Of a stretch of DNA of 32,739 nucleotides, positions 1 to 7,925 are shown piece by piece. A model generated the notes under the pieces. The model was not told the DNA's origin. It saw nothing but the letters and a program-made list of their open reading frames with translations, and made no database searches. Within the stretch, counting starts at the first letter, position 1. Each line of letters starts with the position of its first letter. Made by a program: the position numbers and the translations under genes. Source of the stretch: a bacterium (GTDB lineage Bacteria; Krumholzibacteriota; Krumholzibacteriia; LZORAL124-64-63); the NCBI GenBank assembly GCA_020440705.1, contig JAGRNP010000032.1:1-32739 (forward strand), written 5' to 3'.

Positions 1-1016
<1,016 letters not shown>

Positions 1017-1116
1017 CGGTGCATCTTAATCGGGATGGGCCCGCCCGGCGACTGCCAATTCGCCCGGGCGCCGGGGCTGGGGCTCGTGTACCATGGGAAC
1101 AACCGAGGAGGCTCCC

Positions 1117-1956
1117 ATGACGCGACCCGACGACTACCTGATGGCCTGGGAGGACAGCGCCGACCGCGTGCCCGTCCTCTGGCTGCACGGTTTCCCCTTC
1201 AACGCCACCCTGTGGGACGAGCAGATCGACGGCCTGACGGACGTGGCCCGCTCCATCGCGCCGGACCTGCGGGGGTTCGGGCTCTCGGCGCCCACCGACG
1301 ACCGGGGCGACCTCGCGCGCTACGCCGACGACTGCGCCCGGCTGCTGGACCACGTGGGGCTGACGGGGCCGGTGGTGGTGGCCGGCCTGTCCATGGGCGG
1401 CTACCTGGCCTACGAACTGGCGCGCCGGCACCCCCAGCGGGTGGCGGGACTGGTCCTCGCGGCGACCCGGGCGACGCCCGAGAGCGCCGAGGGGAAGGCC
1501 GGGCGCGACGCGGCGGCGGCCGAGGTCCGGGCCCACGGCGTCGAGGCCGTCGCCGACGCCATGCTCCCGAAGCTGCTGGCGCCGGACAGCTACGAGAACC
1601 GGCCCGATCTGGTCGATTTCGTGGCGGAGATGATGCTCGCCGCCACTCCCGAAGGCGTGCTCGGCGCCCTGGCCGCCATGCGCGACCGGCCCGACTCGCG
1701 GCCCGATCTGCCCGGTCTGGACGTGCCCTGCCTCGTGATCCACGGCGAGGACGACCAGCTGATCCCCGTGTCGGAGGCCGAGGACACCGTGGCGGCGTTG
1801 CCCGACGCCGATCTGGTGGTGCTGCCCGGCGCCGGCCACCTGCCCAACCTGGAGCAGCCCGAGGCCTTCAACGCCGCGGTGCGGGAGTTCCTGGCCGAGG
1901 TGTTCTACGGGGACGAGGACGAGGACGAGGAACAGGACGACAACGGGGTGGATTGA
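1117..1956 (+). CDS. alpha/beta hydrolase
   Basis: A 279-aa soluble alpha/beta-hydrolase-fold protein. The oxyanion-loop motif LHGFPFN lies near the N-terminus. The nucleophile elbow is GLSMGG (S92), the acidic residue lies in HGEDDQ (D212/D213), and the histidine is in GAGHLPN (H241), so a full catalytic triad is visible. It probably hydrolyses an ester or related bond; the substrate cannot be read from sequence. The last 15 or so residues are a run of Asp/Glu (DEDEDEEQDD), which is unusual and not part of the fold. I prefer the ATG at 1117 over the in-frame ATG at 1093, because GAGGAG at 1105-1110 is well spaced from 1117 and a possible -10 (TACCAT, 1089-1094) overlaps the upstream ATG. The stop codon overlaps the promoter of the next operon. 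Confidence 0.9.
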   Translation: MTRPDDYLMAWEDSADRVPVLWLHGFPFNATLWDEQIDGLTDVARSIAPDLRGFGLSAPTDDRGDLARYADDCARLLDHVGLTGPVVVAGLSMGGYLAYELARRHPQRVAGLVLAATRATPESAEGKAGRDAAAAEVRAHGVEAVADAMLPKLLAPDSYENRPDLVDFVAEMMLAATPEGVLGALAAMRDRPDSRPDLPGLDVPCLVIHGEDDQLIPVSEAEDTVAALPDADLVVLPGAGHLPNLEQPEAFNAAVREFLAEVFYGDEDEDEEQDDNGVD

Positions 1957-1980
1957 CAGGATTCGGCGGTCGCCTATATT
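1953..1980 (+). promoter_or_regulatory. sigma-70-type promoter of the SET-RimB-RimK operon
   Basis: A perfect -35 hexamer TTGACA (1953-1958) and a -10 hexamer TATATT (1975-1980) are separated by 16 bp. Transcription would start near 1987, leaving about 90 nt of leader before the SET gene. The -35 overlaps the stop codon of the hydrolase. This is one of the best-matching housekeeping promoters in the window and suggests the downstream four genes are a separate transcription unit. Confidence 0.7.
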
Positions 1981-2078
1981 CTGCCGCCACGAACACGCCG
2001 ACCCCAGGCCACGGCCCACGCGGCCGGAAGCGCAAGGCGGCACGCTTGAACTGGTTTGCCCAGGAGGGTCTTCCGGTG

Positions 2079-2150
2079 ATGTGTCAGAGTGCTTCGAACG
2101 TGGGCGGTCGACGACCGGGATGCCGATCCCGGCGCGAACGCCAACCCTAG
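2079..2150 (+). other. possible 23-codon leader ORF overlapping the SET gene start
   Basis: A short ORF begins with ATG at 2079 (or GTG at 2076) and ends at TAG 2148-2150. Its ribosome-binding site AGGAGGG (2062-2068) is better spaced for 2076/2079 than for the SET frame GTG at 2081. The peptide is Arg-rich at its C-terminus and resembles nothing I recognise. If it is translated, the SET protein would start at ATG 2120 or ATG 2153, and the short ORF would act as a leader. It may equally be chance in GC-rich DNA. Confidence 0.2.
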
Positions 2151-2662
2151 ATATGGGCCCGCGGCCCCGGGTGGACCTGTGTTCGCTCGGACGAGGGCTT
2201 TTCGCGGCGCGGAACTACCGCGCCGGCGAACTGATCATGGTGCTGCGCGGTCCGCGCCGGGAGCGGGACGATCCTCTCCACGACACGCCGGACGGTGCGA
2301 ACCTGCTGCAGACGGGACAGCGATCCTACATCCTGCTGGGACCGCCGGGCGTCTTCGCCAACCACAGCTGCGAGCCCAACGCGGGCATCCACGGCAACCG
2401 GCGACTGGTGGCGATCCGGGACATCGACGCGGGCGACGAGATCCGCTTCGACTACTCGACGACCATGGACGAGGACCTCTGGACCATGCCCTGCCGTTGC
2501 GGGGCGCCCACGTGCCGGGGCGTGGTGACCGACTTCAAGCTGCTGCCGGAGACCGTGCGCCGGCACTACCTCGATCTGGGCATCGTCCAGGGCTTCATCG
2601 CGCGCCGGTGGGGCGGGGCGCCCGACACGTCCGGGATCGGCGCGATGGGAGAGCGAATGTGA
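2081..2662 (+). CDS. SET-domain protein (putative protein lysine methyltransferase)
   Basis: A 193-aa protein if begun at GTG 2081; in-frame ATGs at 2120 and 2153 give 180 and 169 aa, and homology begins just after 2153, so the start is uncertain. The SET fold is indicated by GRGLFAARNY near the beginning, the cofactor/knot motif NHSCEPN (N94-N100 counted from 2081) and GDEIRFDYST with the conserved tyrosine. A post-SET motif CRCGAPTCRG follows. In eukaryotic-type SET proteins the post-SET cysteines and the NHSC cysteine hold one zinc ion, and all four cysteines appear present here. The likely reaction is S-adenosylmethionine-dependent methylation of a lysine; the target is unknown. It is the first gene of a tight operon: its TGA overlaps the GTG start of the protease gene by 3 bp within the sequence ATGTGA. 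Confidence 0.85.
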   Translation: MSECFERGRSTTGMPIPARTPTLDMGPRPRVDLCSLGRGLFAARNYRAGELIMVLRGPRRERDDPLHDTPDGANLLQTGQRSYILLGPPGVFANHSCEPNAGIHGNRRLVAIRDIDAGDEIRFDYSTTMDEDLWTMPCRCGAPTCRGVVTDFKLLPETVRRHYLDLGIVQGFIARRWGGAPDTSGIGAMGERM

Positions 2663-3129
2663 CCAGGTCCGCAGACACGCCGGTGGTGGTGGGATGGCGC
2701 GAGGTCGTCGGTCTGCCCGACTGGGGCGTGCCGGCGGTCAAGGCCAAGGTCGACACGGGCGCGCGCACCAGCGCGATCCACGTGAGCAGCGTGGAGGAGC
2801 TGTCCGACGGCCGGGTCCGCTTCGAGGTCGTGGTGCGGGAGAAGCCGGTGCTGGAGACGCGGGTGGTCGAGGCCGTGCCGGTGCGGCGGGCCGTGGTCAA
2901 GCCCAGCCACGGCGCCACCCAGGAGCGGTGGGTGTGCCGGACCCGCATGAAGCTGGGCCCCATCGAGCGCGAGATCGAGCTGAGCCTCGTCTGCCGGCGC
3001 GGGATGCTGTGCCGCATGCTCGTCGGCCGCCGCTCCCTGCCCGAGGGCACGGTGGTCGATCCGAACCGACGCTACGTGCACGGAGGTGTGCGGGTGAAGC
3101 CCAGGGCCGGCAAAGCCAAGGAGCGATGA
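2659..3129 (+). CDS. RimB-like ATP-dependent zinc protease family protein (PF05618, retropepsin-like)
   Basis: A 156-aa protein starting at GTG 2659, which overlaps the stop codon of the SET gene. The signature is VDTGARTSAIH (about residues 33-43), a DTGA motif like that of retropepsin aspartic proteases, followed by the family motifs around RRAVVKPSHG and CRMLVGRRSL. Members of this family are commonly encoded next to RimK; in Pseudomonas the equivalent neighbour is RimB. The family was named a putative ATP-dependent zinc protease, but the fold argues for an aspartic-protease-like enzyme. Its role here is probably to trim or regulate products of the RimK ligase encoded 1 bp downstream; this is an inference from context. 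Confidence 0.85.
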   Translation: MTRSADTPVVVGWREVVGLPDWGVPAVKAKVDTGARTSAIHVSSVEELSDGRVRFEVVVREKPVLETRVVEAVPVRRAVVKPSHGATQERWVCRTRMKLGPIEREIELSLVCRRGMLCRMLVGRRSLPEGTVVDPNRRYVHGGVRVKPRAGKAKER

Positions 3130-3130
3130 T

Positions 3131-4339
3131 TTGAAACTGGCGATCCTCTCGACGGCGCCGCGCTGCTACAGCACCCTGCGCCTGCGCCAGGCGGCCGAGG
3201 AACGCGGACACAAGGTGAAGGTCCTCAACACGCTGCGGTTCGGCATCGAGCTCGAGCACGGTGAGCCCGATCTGTATTTCCGCGGCAAGCAGCTCAGCCA
3301 CTACGATGCGATCCTGCCCCGCATCGGCGCCTCGCTGACGTACTTCGGCACCGCCGTGGTGCGCCAGTTCGAGCAGATGGACGTGTACACGCCCAACACG
3401 GCGGCCGGCATCGCCAACTCGCGCGACAAGCTGCGCTCGCTGCAGATCCTCAGCCGGCACGACATCGGCATCCCCCATTCGACCTTCGTGCGCGACCGCA
3501 AGGACGTGCTGCCCGCCATCGCCCGCATCGGCGGGGCGCCGGTCATCATCAAGATCCTCGAGGGGACGCAGGGCGTCGGCGTGATCCTGGCCGAATCGAA
3601 CAAGGTGGCCGAGGCCATCATCGAGACCATGCACAGCGCGCGCCAGAACGTGCTCGTGCAGAAGTTCATCGCCGAGAGCCGGGGGCGCGACCTGCGCGCC
3701 TTCGTGGTGGGCGATCGGGTCGTGGCCGCCATGCGGCGCGTGGCGCAGGCCGGCGAGTTCCGCAGCAACGTGCACCGCGGCGGCCGCGCCGAGATGATCA
3801 CCCTCGACGCGGTCTACGAGGAGACCGCCGTGCGGGCGGCCCAGATCCTCGGCCTGCGGGTGGCCGGCGTCGACATGCTCGAGGGGAACGAGGGCCCGCT
3901 GATCATGGAGGTCAACTCCTCGCCGGGTCTCGAGGGCATCGAGGGCTGCACCGGTCTCGATGTGGCCGGCGCCGTGGTCGACTACATCTCCGACCAGGTC
4001 GCCTTCCCCGACCTGGACCTGCGCCAGCGCCTGACCGTGACCAAGGGCTACGGCGTGGCCGAGCTGCTCATCCGCGAGGGGCTCGAACTGGTGGGCCAGT
4101 CCATCGCCGAGTCGCAGCTGCGGGAGCGGGACATCGCCGTGCTCACCCTCAACCGGGGCACCACCGTCATCTCCAATCCGCGCAGTTCGCGGGTGCTCGA
4201 GGCGGGCGACCGCCTGCTGTGCTATGGCCGGCTCGAATCGATGCGCGACCTCGTGCCCGAGCGGCGGCGCAAGCGCCGGCGCAAGGTGAAGAAGCTCGCG
4301 CCGGAGCTGCTCGACCAGCTGGGCGAGGACCTCGCGTGA
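3131..4339 (+). CDS. rimK: RimK-family alpha-L-glutamate ligase with C-terminal TrkA-C-like domain
   Basis: A 402-aa ATP-grasp ligase. It starts at TTG 3131, supported by AAGGAG at 3118-3123; the ATG at 3126 is followed at once by a stop. Residues 1 to about 290 match RimK: N-terminal MKLAILS..., the ATP-grasp segment with VIIKILEGTQGVGV and LVQKFI, and the magnesium-binding end MEVNSSPGLEGIE. RimK adds glutamate to a protein C-terminus (ribosomal protein S6 in E. coli) or to related small substrates. Typical RimK is about 300 aa. Here residues about 305-375 look like a TrkA-C (RCK_C) domain (GLELVGQSIAES..., LEAGDRLLCYGR), a small ligand-binding module usually found on potassium channels and transporters. 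A basic tail (RRRKRRRKVKK) follows. Its TGA overlaps the GTG of the next gene. Confidence 0.92.
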   Translation: MKLAILSTAPRCYSTLRLRQAAEERGHKVKVLNTLRFGIELEHGEPDLYFRGKQLSHYDAILPRIGASLTYFGTAVVRQFEQMDVYTPNTAAGIANSRDKLRSLQILSRHDIGIPHSTFVRDRKDVLPAIARIGGAPVIIKILEGTQGVGVILAESNKVAEAIIETMHSARQNVLVQKFIAESRGRDLRAFVVGDRVVAAMRRVAQAGEFRSNVHRGGRAEMITLDAVYEETAVRAAQILGLRVAGVDMLEGNEGPLIMEVNSSPGLEGIEGCTGLDVAGAVVDYISDQVAFPDLDLRQRLTVTKGYGVAELLIREGLELVGQSIAESQLRERDIAVLTLNRGTTVISNPRSSRVLEAGDRLLCYGRLESMRDLVPERRRKRRRKVKKLAPELLDQLGEDLA

Positions 4340-5403
4340 CGCGCGCCGTGAAGGACGTCGGCCGCTGGGGCAGCCGCGAGATCGGGCCCGGCGAACGGGG
4401 GCGGGTGCGGGTGGTCGTCTCGGAGACCTACGCCGGGGCGGACATCGGCATCCCGGTCTACGTGTGGCGGGGAGCGGCGCCCGGCCCGACGGTGTTCGTC
4501 ACCGGCGCGGTGCACGGCGACGAGATCAACGGCACCGGCATCATCCGCTCGATCATCGTCGACAAGCCCTTCGAACTCGAGCGGGGCGCCCTGATCATGG
4601 TGCCGGTGATCAACCTGCAGGGTTTCGAGCGCCACGAGCGCTACCTGCCGGACCGCCGCGACCTGAACCGCTGCTTCCCGGGCACCGCGCGCGGCAGCCT
4701 GGCGGCGCGCATGGCGCGCGCGATCTACGACGAGATCGTCGCCCGCAGCGACTACGGCATCGACCTGCACACGGCGGCCATGCGCCGCACCAACTTCCCC
4801 AACGTGCGCGCCGACATGGACCGGCCCGAACTGGCTGATTTCGCGCGGGCCTTCGGGGCCGAGCTCATCGTCAGCGGCAAGGGGCCGGCCGGGTCGCTGC
4901 GCAAGGCGGCCACCGACGGCGGCTGCCCGACGATCATCCTGGAAGCCGGCGAGGTGTGGAAGGTCGAGCCGACGGTGGTCGAGTACGGCATCCGCGGCGT
5001 CACCAACTGCCTGCGCCACCTGGGCATGATCGCCGGCGAGCCCCTGGCGCCGCCCTACCGGTTCGAGACCGACGCCACGAGCTGGGTGCGGGCGGCCCAC
5101 GGCGGCTTCCTCCGCTTCCACGTGACCCCCGGCGACATCGTGAGCAAGGGCGAGGCCCTGGCCACCAACCTGAGCCTCGTGGGCCGTCGCCTGAACGTCA
5201 TCAAGGCGCCGCGGCGCGGGCTGGTGCTCGGCATGACGACGCTGCCGGCCGTCGCGCCCGGCGACCCCATCTGCCATCTCGCCTACGCCCGCAAGGGCGA
5301 GCTGTCGCGCATCGAGCGCGCCGTCGAGCGCCTGGACGAGGACGCCCTCTACGAGCGCATGAAGGACGACCTGTCCCGGAACGTGTTCGCGGTCAAGCGC
5401 TGA
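4336..5403 (+). CDS. succinylglutamate desuccinylase/aspartoacylase family zinc amidohydrolase
   Basis: A 355-aa protein. The GTG start at 4336 overlaps the rimK stop by 4 bp (GTGA). Zinc-carboxypeptidase-like motifs are all present: GAVHGDEING supplies the HxxE ligands, DLNRCFPG the substrate-binding Asn/Arg, DLHT the third ligand, and ILEAGE the general-base glutamate. The C-terminal 100 residues form a barrel-like region (VTPGDIVSKGEAL...IKAPRRGLVL) seen in the AspA/AstE-like family. The family cleaves amide bonds of N-acyl amino acids such as N-acetylaspartate or N-succinylglutamate. Encoded directly after RimK, it may remove or process glutamate-containing products. The exact substrate is not evident, and no arginine-catabolism (ast) genes are nearby. 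Confidence 0.88.
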   Translation: MTRAVKDVGRWGSREIGPGERGRVRVVVSETYAGADIGIPVYVWRGAAPGPTVFVTGAVHGDEINGTGIIRSIIVDKPFELERGALIMVPVINLQGFERHERYLPDRRDLNRCFPGTARGSLAARMARAIYDEIVARSDYGIDLHTAAMRRTNFPNVRADMDRPELADFARAFGAELIVSGKGPAGSLRKAATDGGCPTIILEAGEVWKVEPTVVEYGIRGVTNCLRHLGMIAGEPLAPPYRFETDATSWVRAAHGGFLRFHVTPGDIVSKGEALATNLSLVGRRLNVIKAPRRGLVLGMTTLPAVAPGDPICHLAYARKGELSRIERAVERLDEDALYERMKDDLSRNVFAVKR

Positions 5404-5495
5404 GGCGGGGGTCGCCGCCCGCCCCGTCGACGGGCGCCGCCGGATCGTGTACGATGGCGCGGTTCCCCGACGCCCCCGCAGCCCGGAGTAGACCC

Positions 5496-6413
5496 ATGCG
5501 CCATCGTTCTTCCCGTCCCGTCGCCGCCGCCGTCCTGCTCGTCGCCCTCGCCGGTCTGGGCGCCGGCTGCGGCGGTGGCCAGGATTCCGCCTACCAGGCC
5601 ACCATCGACGACTGGCACGCCGAACGCATCCGCAACCTGCGGGCCGAAACGGGCTGGCTGACCCTGATCGGGCTGCATCCCCTGGCCGACGGGGCCCACA
5701 GCCTGGGCAGCGACCCGCAGAACGACATCGTGCTCGGGGCCGGGCCCGCCCGGATCGGCGAGATCGGGATGGCCGAAGGCAAGGTCGTCTTCGTTCCCGA
5801 CACCGCGGTCACCGTGCGGGAGTTCGTCGACGGTGCCGAGGGCGCACCGTTCGACGGCGGAGCGCTGCGGACCGACGCCGAAGGGGCTCCGGACATGCTC
5901 GCGTGCGGATCGCTCGTGTTCTACCCGATCGTCCGTGGCGAGGGCTTCTATCTCCGGGTGAAGGACCGCGAGGCGGAGCTGCGCCGCGATTTCCCCGGCG
6001 TGCCGCGCTATCCGGTCGACGCCCGCTGGCGCATCGAGGCCCGTCTGGAGGGCGAGCCGGGGTTCATCGAGGTCGCGAACGTGCTGGGGCAGACGAGCCG
6101 CGAGACGGCCGCCGGCGAGCTGGTGGGCAAGGTCGCCGGACACGCGTTCCGCATGCGGCCGCTGGCCCAGGACGACGGCCGGCTCTTCCTCATCTTCGGC
6201 GACGGCACCAACGGGACGGAGACGTACCCGGGCGGCCGCTTCCTGGTCCTCGAGGCGCCCGACGCCGAAGGGCGGGTCGTGGTCGACTTCAACAAGGCCT
6301 ACAACCCTCCCTGCGCGTTCACGGCCTATTCGACCTGCGAGCTGCCGGTGGCCGAGAACCGGCTGCCGGTGGCGATCCACGCGGGCGAGATGAAGTTCGG
6401 CGCCGGGCACTGA
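5496..6413 (+). CDS. DUF1684-family lipoprotein
   Basis: A 305-aa protein. Residues 1-25 form a lipoprotein signal peptide ending in the lipobox LGAGC, with C25 as the lipidation site, so it should be anchored to a membrane outside the cytoplasm. The mature part begins with ETGWLTLIGLHPL and ends with DFNKAYNPPCAFTAYSTC and PVAENRLPVAI, both hallmarks of DUF1684, a family of unknown function. A possible -10 (TACGAT, 5450-5455) lies upstream and the ATG at 5496 has a weak ribosome-binding site. The MBOAT gene starts 6 bp downstream, so the three genes to 9116 are likely co-transcribed. A link to acetylated polysaccharides is only a contextual suggestion. Confidence 0.85.
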   Translation: MRHRSSRPVAAAVLLVALAGLGAGCGGGQDSAYQATIDDWHAERIRNLRAETGWLTLIGLHPLADGAHSLGSDPQNDIVLGAGPARIGEIGMAEGKVVFVPDTAVTVREFVDGAEGAPFDGGALRTDAEGAPDMLACGSLVFYPIVRGEGFYLRVKDREAELRRDFPGVPRYPVDARWRIEARLEGEPGFIEVANVLGQTSRETAAGELVGKVAGHAFRMRPLAQDDGRLFLIFGDGTNGTETYPGGRFLVLEAPDAEGRVVVDFNKAYNPPCAFTAYSTCELPVAENRLPVAIHAGEMKFGAGH

Positions 6414-6419
6414 CGCGCC

Positions 6420-7916
6420 ATGGTCTTCAGCTCGCCCATCTTCCTGTTCGGTTTCCTGCCGCTCTTCCTGGCGCTGTACGCGGTGGTGTTCGGTCCGACC
6501 GGCCGGATGTCCGCCGGTCCGGCGCGGGTCCTGCTGTTGCGGGCGAGCAACGTGCTCCTCCTGCTCGCGAGCCTCCTGTTCTACTTCTGGGGCGAGGGCT
6601 GGCTGGTGCTGGTGATGCTCACCTCGGCCGTCATCGACTTCGTGGCGGGGCAGGTGATCGCGCACACGTCGCGGCCGGCGGCGCGCCGGGCGGGCCTGGT
6701 CCTCTCGGTGACGGCGAACCTGGGCATCCTGGCCTTCTTCAAGTACGCCAACTTCGGCGTGGAAGCGGTCACGGGGCTGGCGGGCCTGCTCGGCCTGGGG
6801 CGCGGACCGGTGCACGACGCGCTGCAGGTCGCCCTGCCCCTGGGCATCAGCTTCTACACGTTCCAGTCCATGTCGTACACCATCGACGTGTACCGCGGGC
6901 AGGTGCGCCCGACGCGCAACTTCCTCGACTTCGCCTGCTTCGTGACCATGTTCCCCCAGCTCGTGGCCGGCCCCATCGTGCGCTACCGCGACGTGGCCGA
7001 CCAGCTGCGCGACCGCCGCGTGACCGCCGACGACTTCGGCGGGGGCTGCGTGCGGTTCACCCAGGGGCTGGTCAAGAAGGTGCTCATCGCCAACACGGTG
7101 GCCGGCGTCGTCGACACGATCTGGGATCTGCCGGCCGACCAGGTGGGGGCGGGTGTGGCCTGGCTCGGCACCCTGGGCTACGCCCTGCAGATCTACTTCG
7201 ACTTCTCCGCCTACTCGGACATGGCCATCGGCCTGGGCCGGATGCTGGGCTTCCGCTTCCCGGAGAACTTCAACTATCCCTACGCCGCCCTCTCGGTGCA
7301 GGACTTCTGGCGGCGTTGGCACATCTCGCTCTCGACCTGGTTCCGGGACTACCTCTACATCCCGCTGGGGGGCGGACGGGTGCGACCCGTGCGCGTGTAC
7401 TTCAACCTGGTGACGGTCTTCTTCCTCTGCGGGCTGTGGCACGGCGCGGCGTACGGCTTCATCCTCTTCGGCCTGCACCACGGGCTCTTCCTGGTGCTCG
7501 AGCGCATGGGCCTCGCCGCCCGCGTGGCGCGGCTGCCGCTGCCGTTGCGACTGATCTACACGCACCTGGTGGTGAACGTGGGCTGGGTGTGTTTCCGCGC
7601 CGCGGATCCGGCGCAGCTCGGGGCGATGCTGCGGGCCCTGGCGGGAATGGGCGCCACCGAGACCGGCGCGCCGGGGCCGGCCGCCTACCTGTCGGCGCCC
7701 TTCACCACCGCGGCCCTGCTGGGGGCGGCGTTCGCCCTGCCGCTGCTGCCGTGGCTGCGGCTGCGCCGTGACGCCTTGCTCGCCCGCTGGCCGGGGGCGG
7801 CGCCGCGGGTGGCCTGGGGCGTGGCCCGCAACGCCGTGCTGCTGGCGGGGCTGGTGCTGGCGATGACCTCGCTGGCTTCCGGCTCCTACAACCCATTCAT
7901 CTACTTCCGGTTCTGA
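6420..7916 (+). CDS. AlgI-type MBOAT O-acyltransferase
   Basis: A 498-aa multi-spanning membrane protein of the membrane-bound O-acyltransferase family. It opens with MVFSSPIFLFGFLPLF, typical of AlgI/PatA-like proteins. It carries the family blocks GISFYTFQSMSYTIDVYRG, FPQLVAGPIVRY, YFDFSAYSDMAIGLGRMLGF and STWFRDYLYIPLGG. The presumed catalytic histidine is H341 in CGLWHGA. AlgI-like proteins carry acetyl groups across the membrane for transfer to exported polysaccharides or other glycans by a partner SGNH protein, here the next gene 9 bp downstream. No polysaccharide synthase genes are in the window, so the acetyl acceptor is unknown. Confidence 0.94.
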   Translation: MVFSSPIFLFGFLPLFLALYAVVFGPTGRMSAGPARVLLLRASNVLLLLASLLFYFWGEGWLVLVMLTSAVIDFVAGQVIAHTSRPAARRAGLVLSVTANLGILAFFKYANFGVEAVTGLAGLLGLGRGPVHDALQVALPLGISFYTFQSMSYTIDVYRGQVRPTRNFLDFACFVTMFPQLVAGPIVRYRDVADQLRDRRVTADDFGGGCVRFTQGLVKKVLIANTVAGVVDTIWDLPADQVGAGVAWLGTLGYALQIYFDFSAYSDMAIGLGRMLGFRFPENFNYPYAALSVQDFWRRWHISLSTWFRDYLYIPLGGGRVRPVRVYFNLVTVFFLCGLWHGAAYGFILFGLHHGLFLVLERMGLAARVARLPLPLRLIYTHLVVNVGWVCFRAADPAQLGAMLRALAGMGATETGAPGPAAYLSAPFTTAALLGAAFALPLLPWLRLRRDALLARWPGAAPRVAWGVARNAVLLAGLVLAMTSLASGSYNPFIYFRF

Positions 7917-7925
7917 GGGGGCGCG

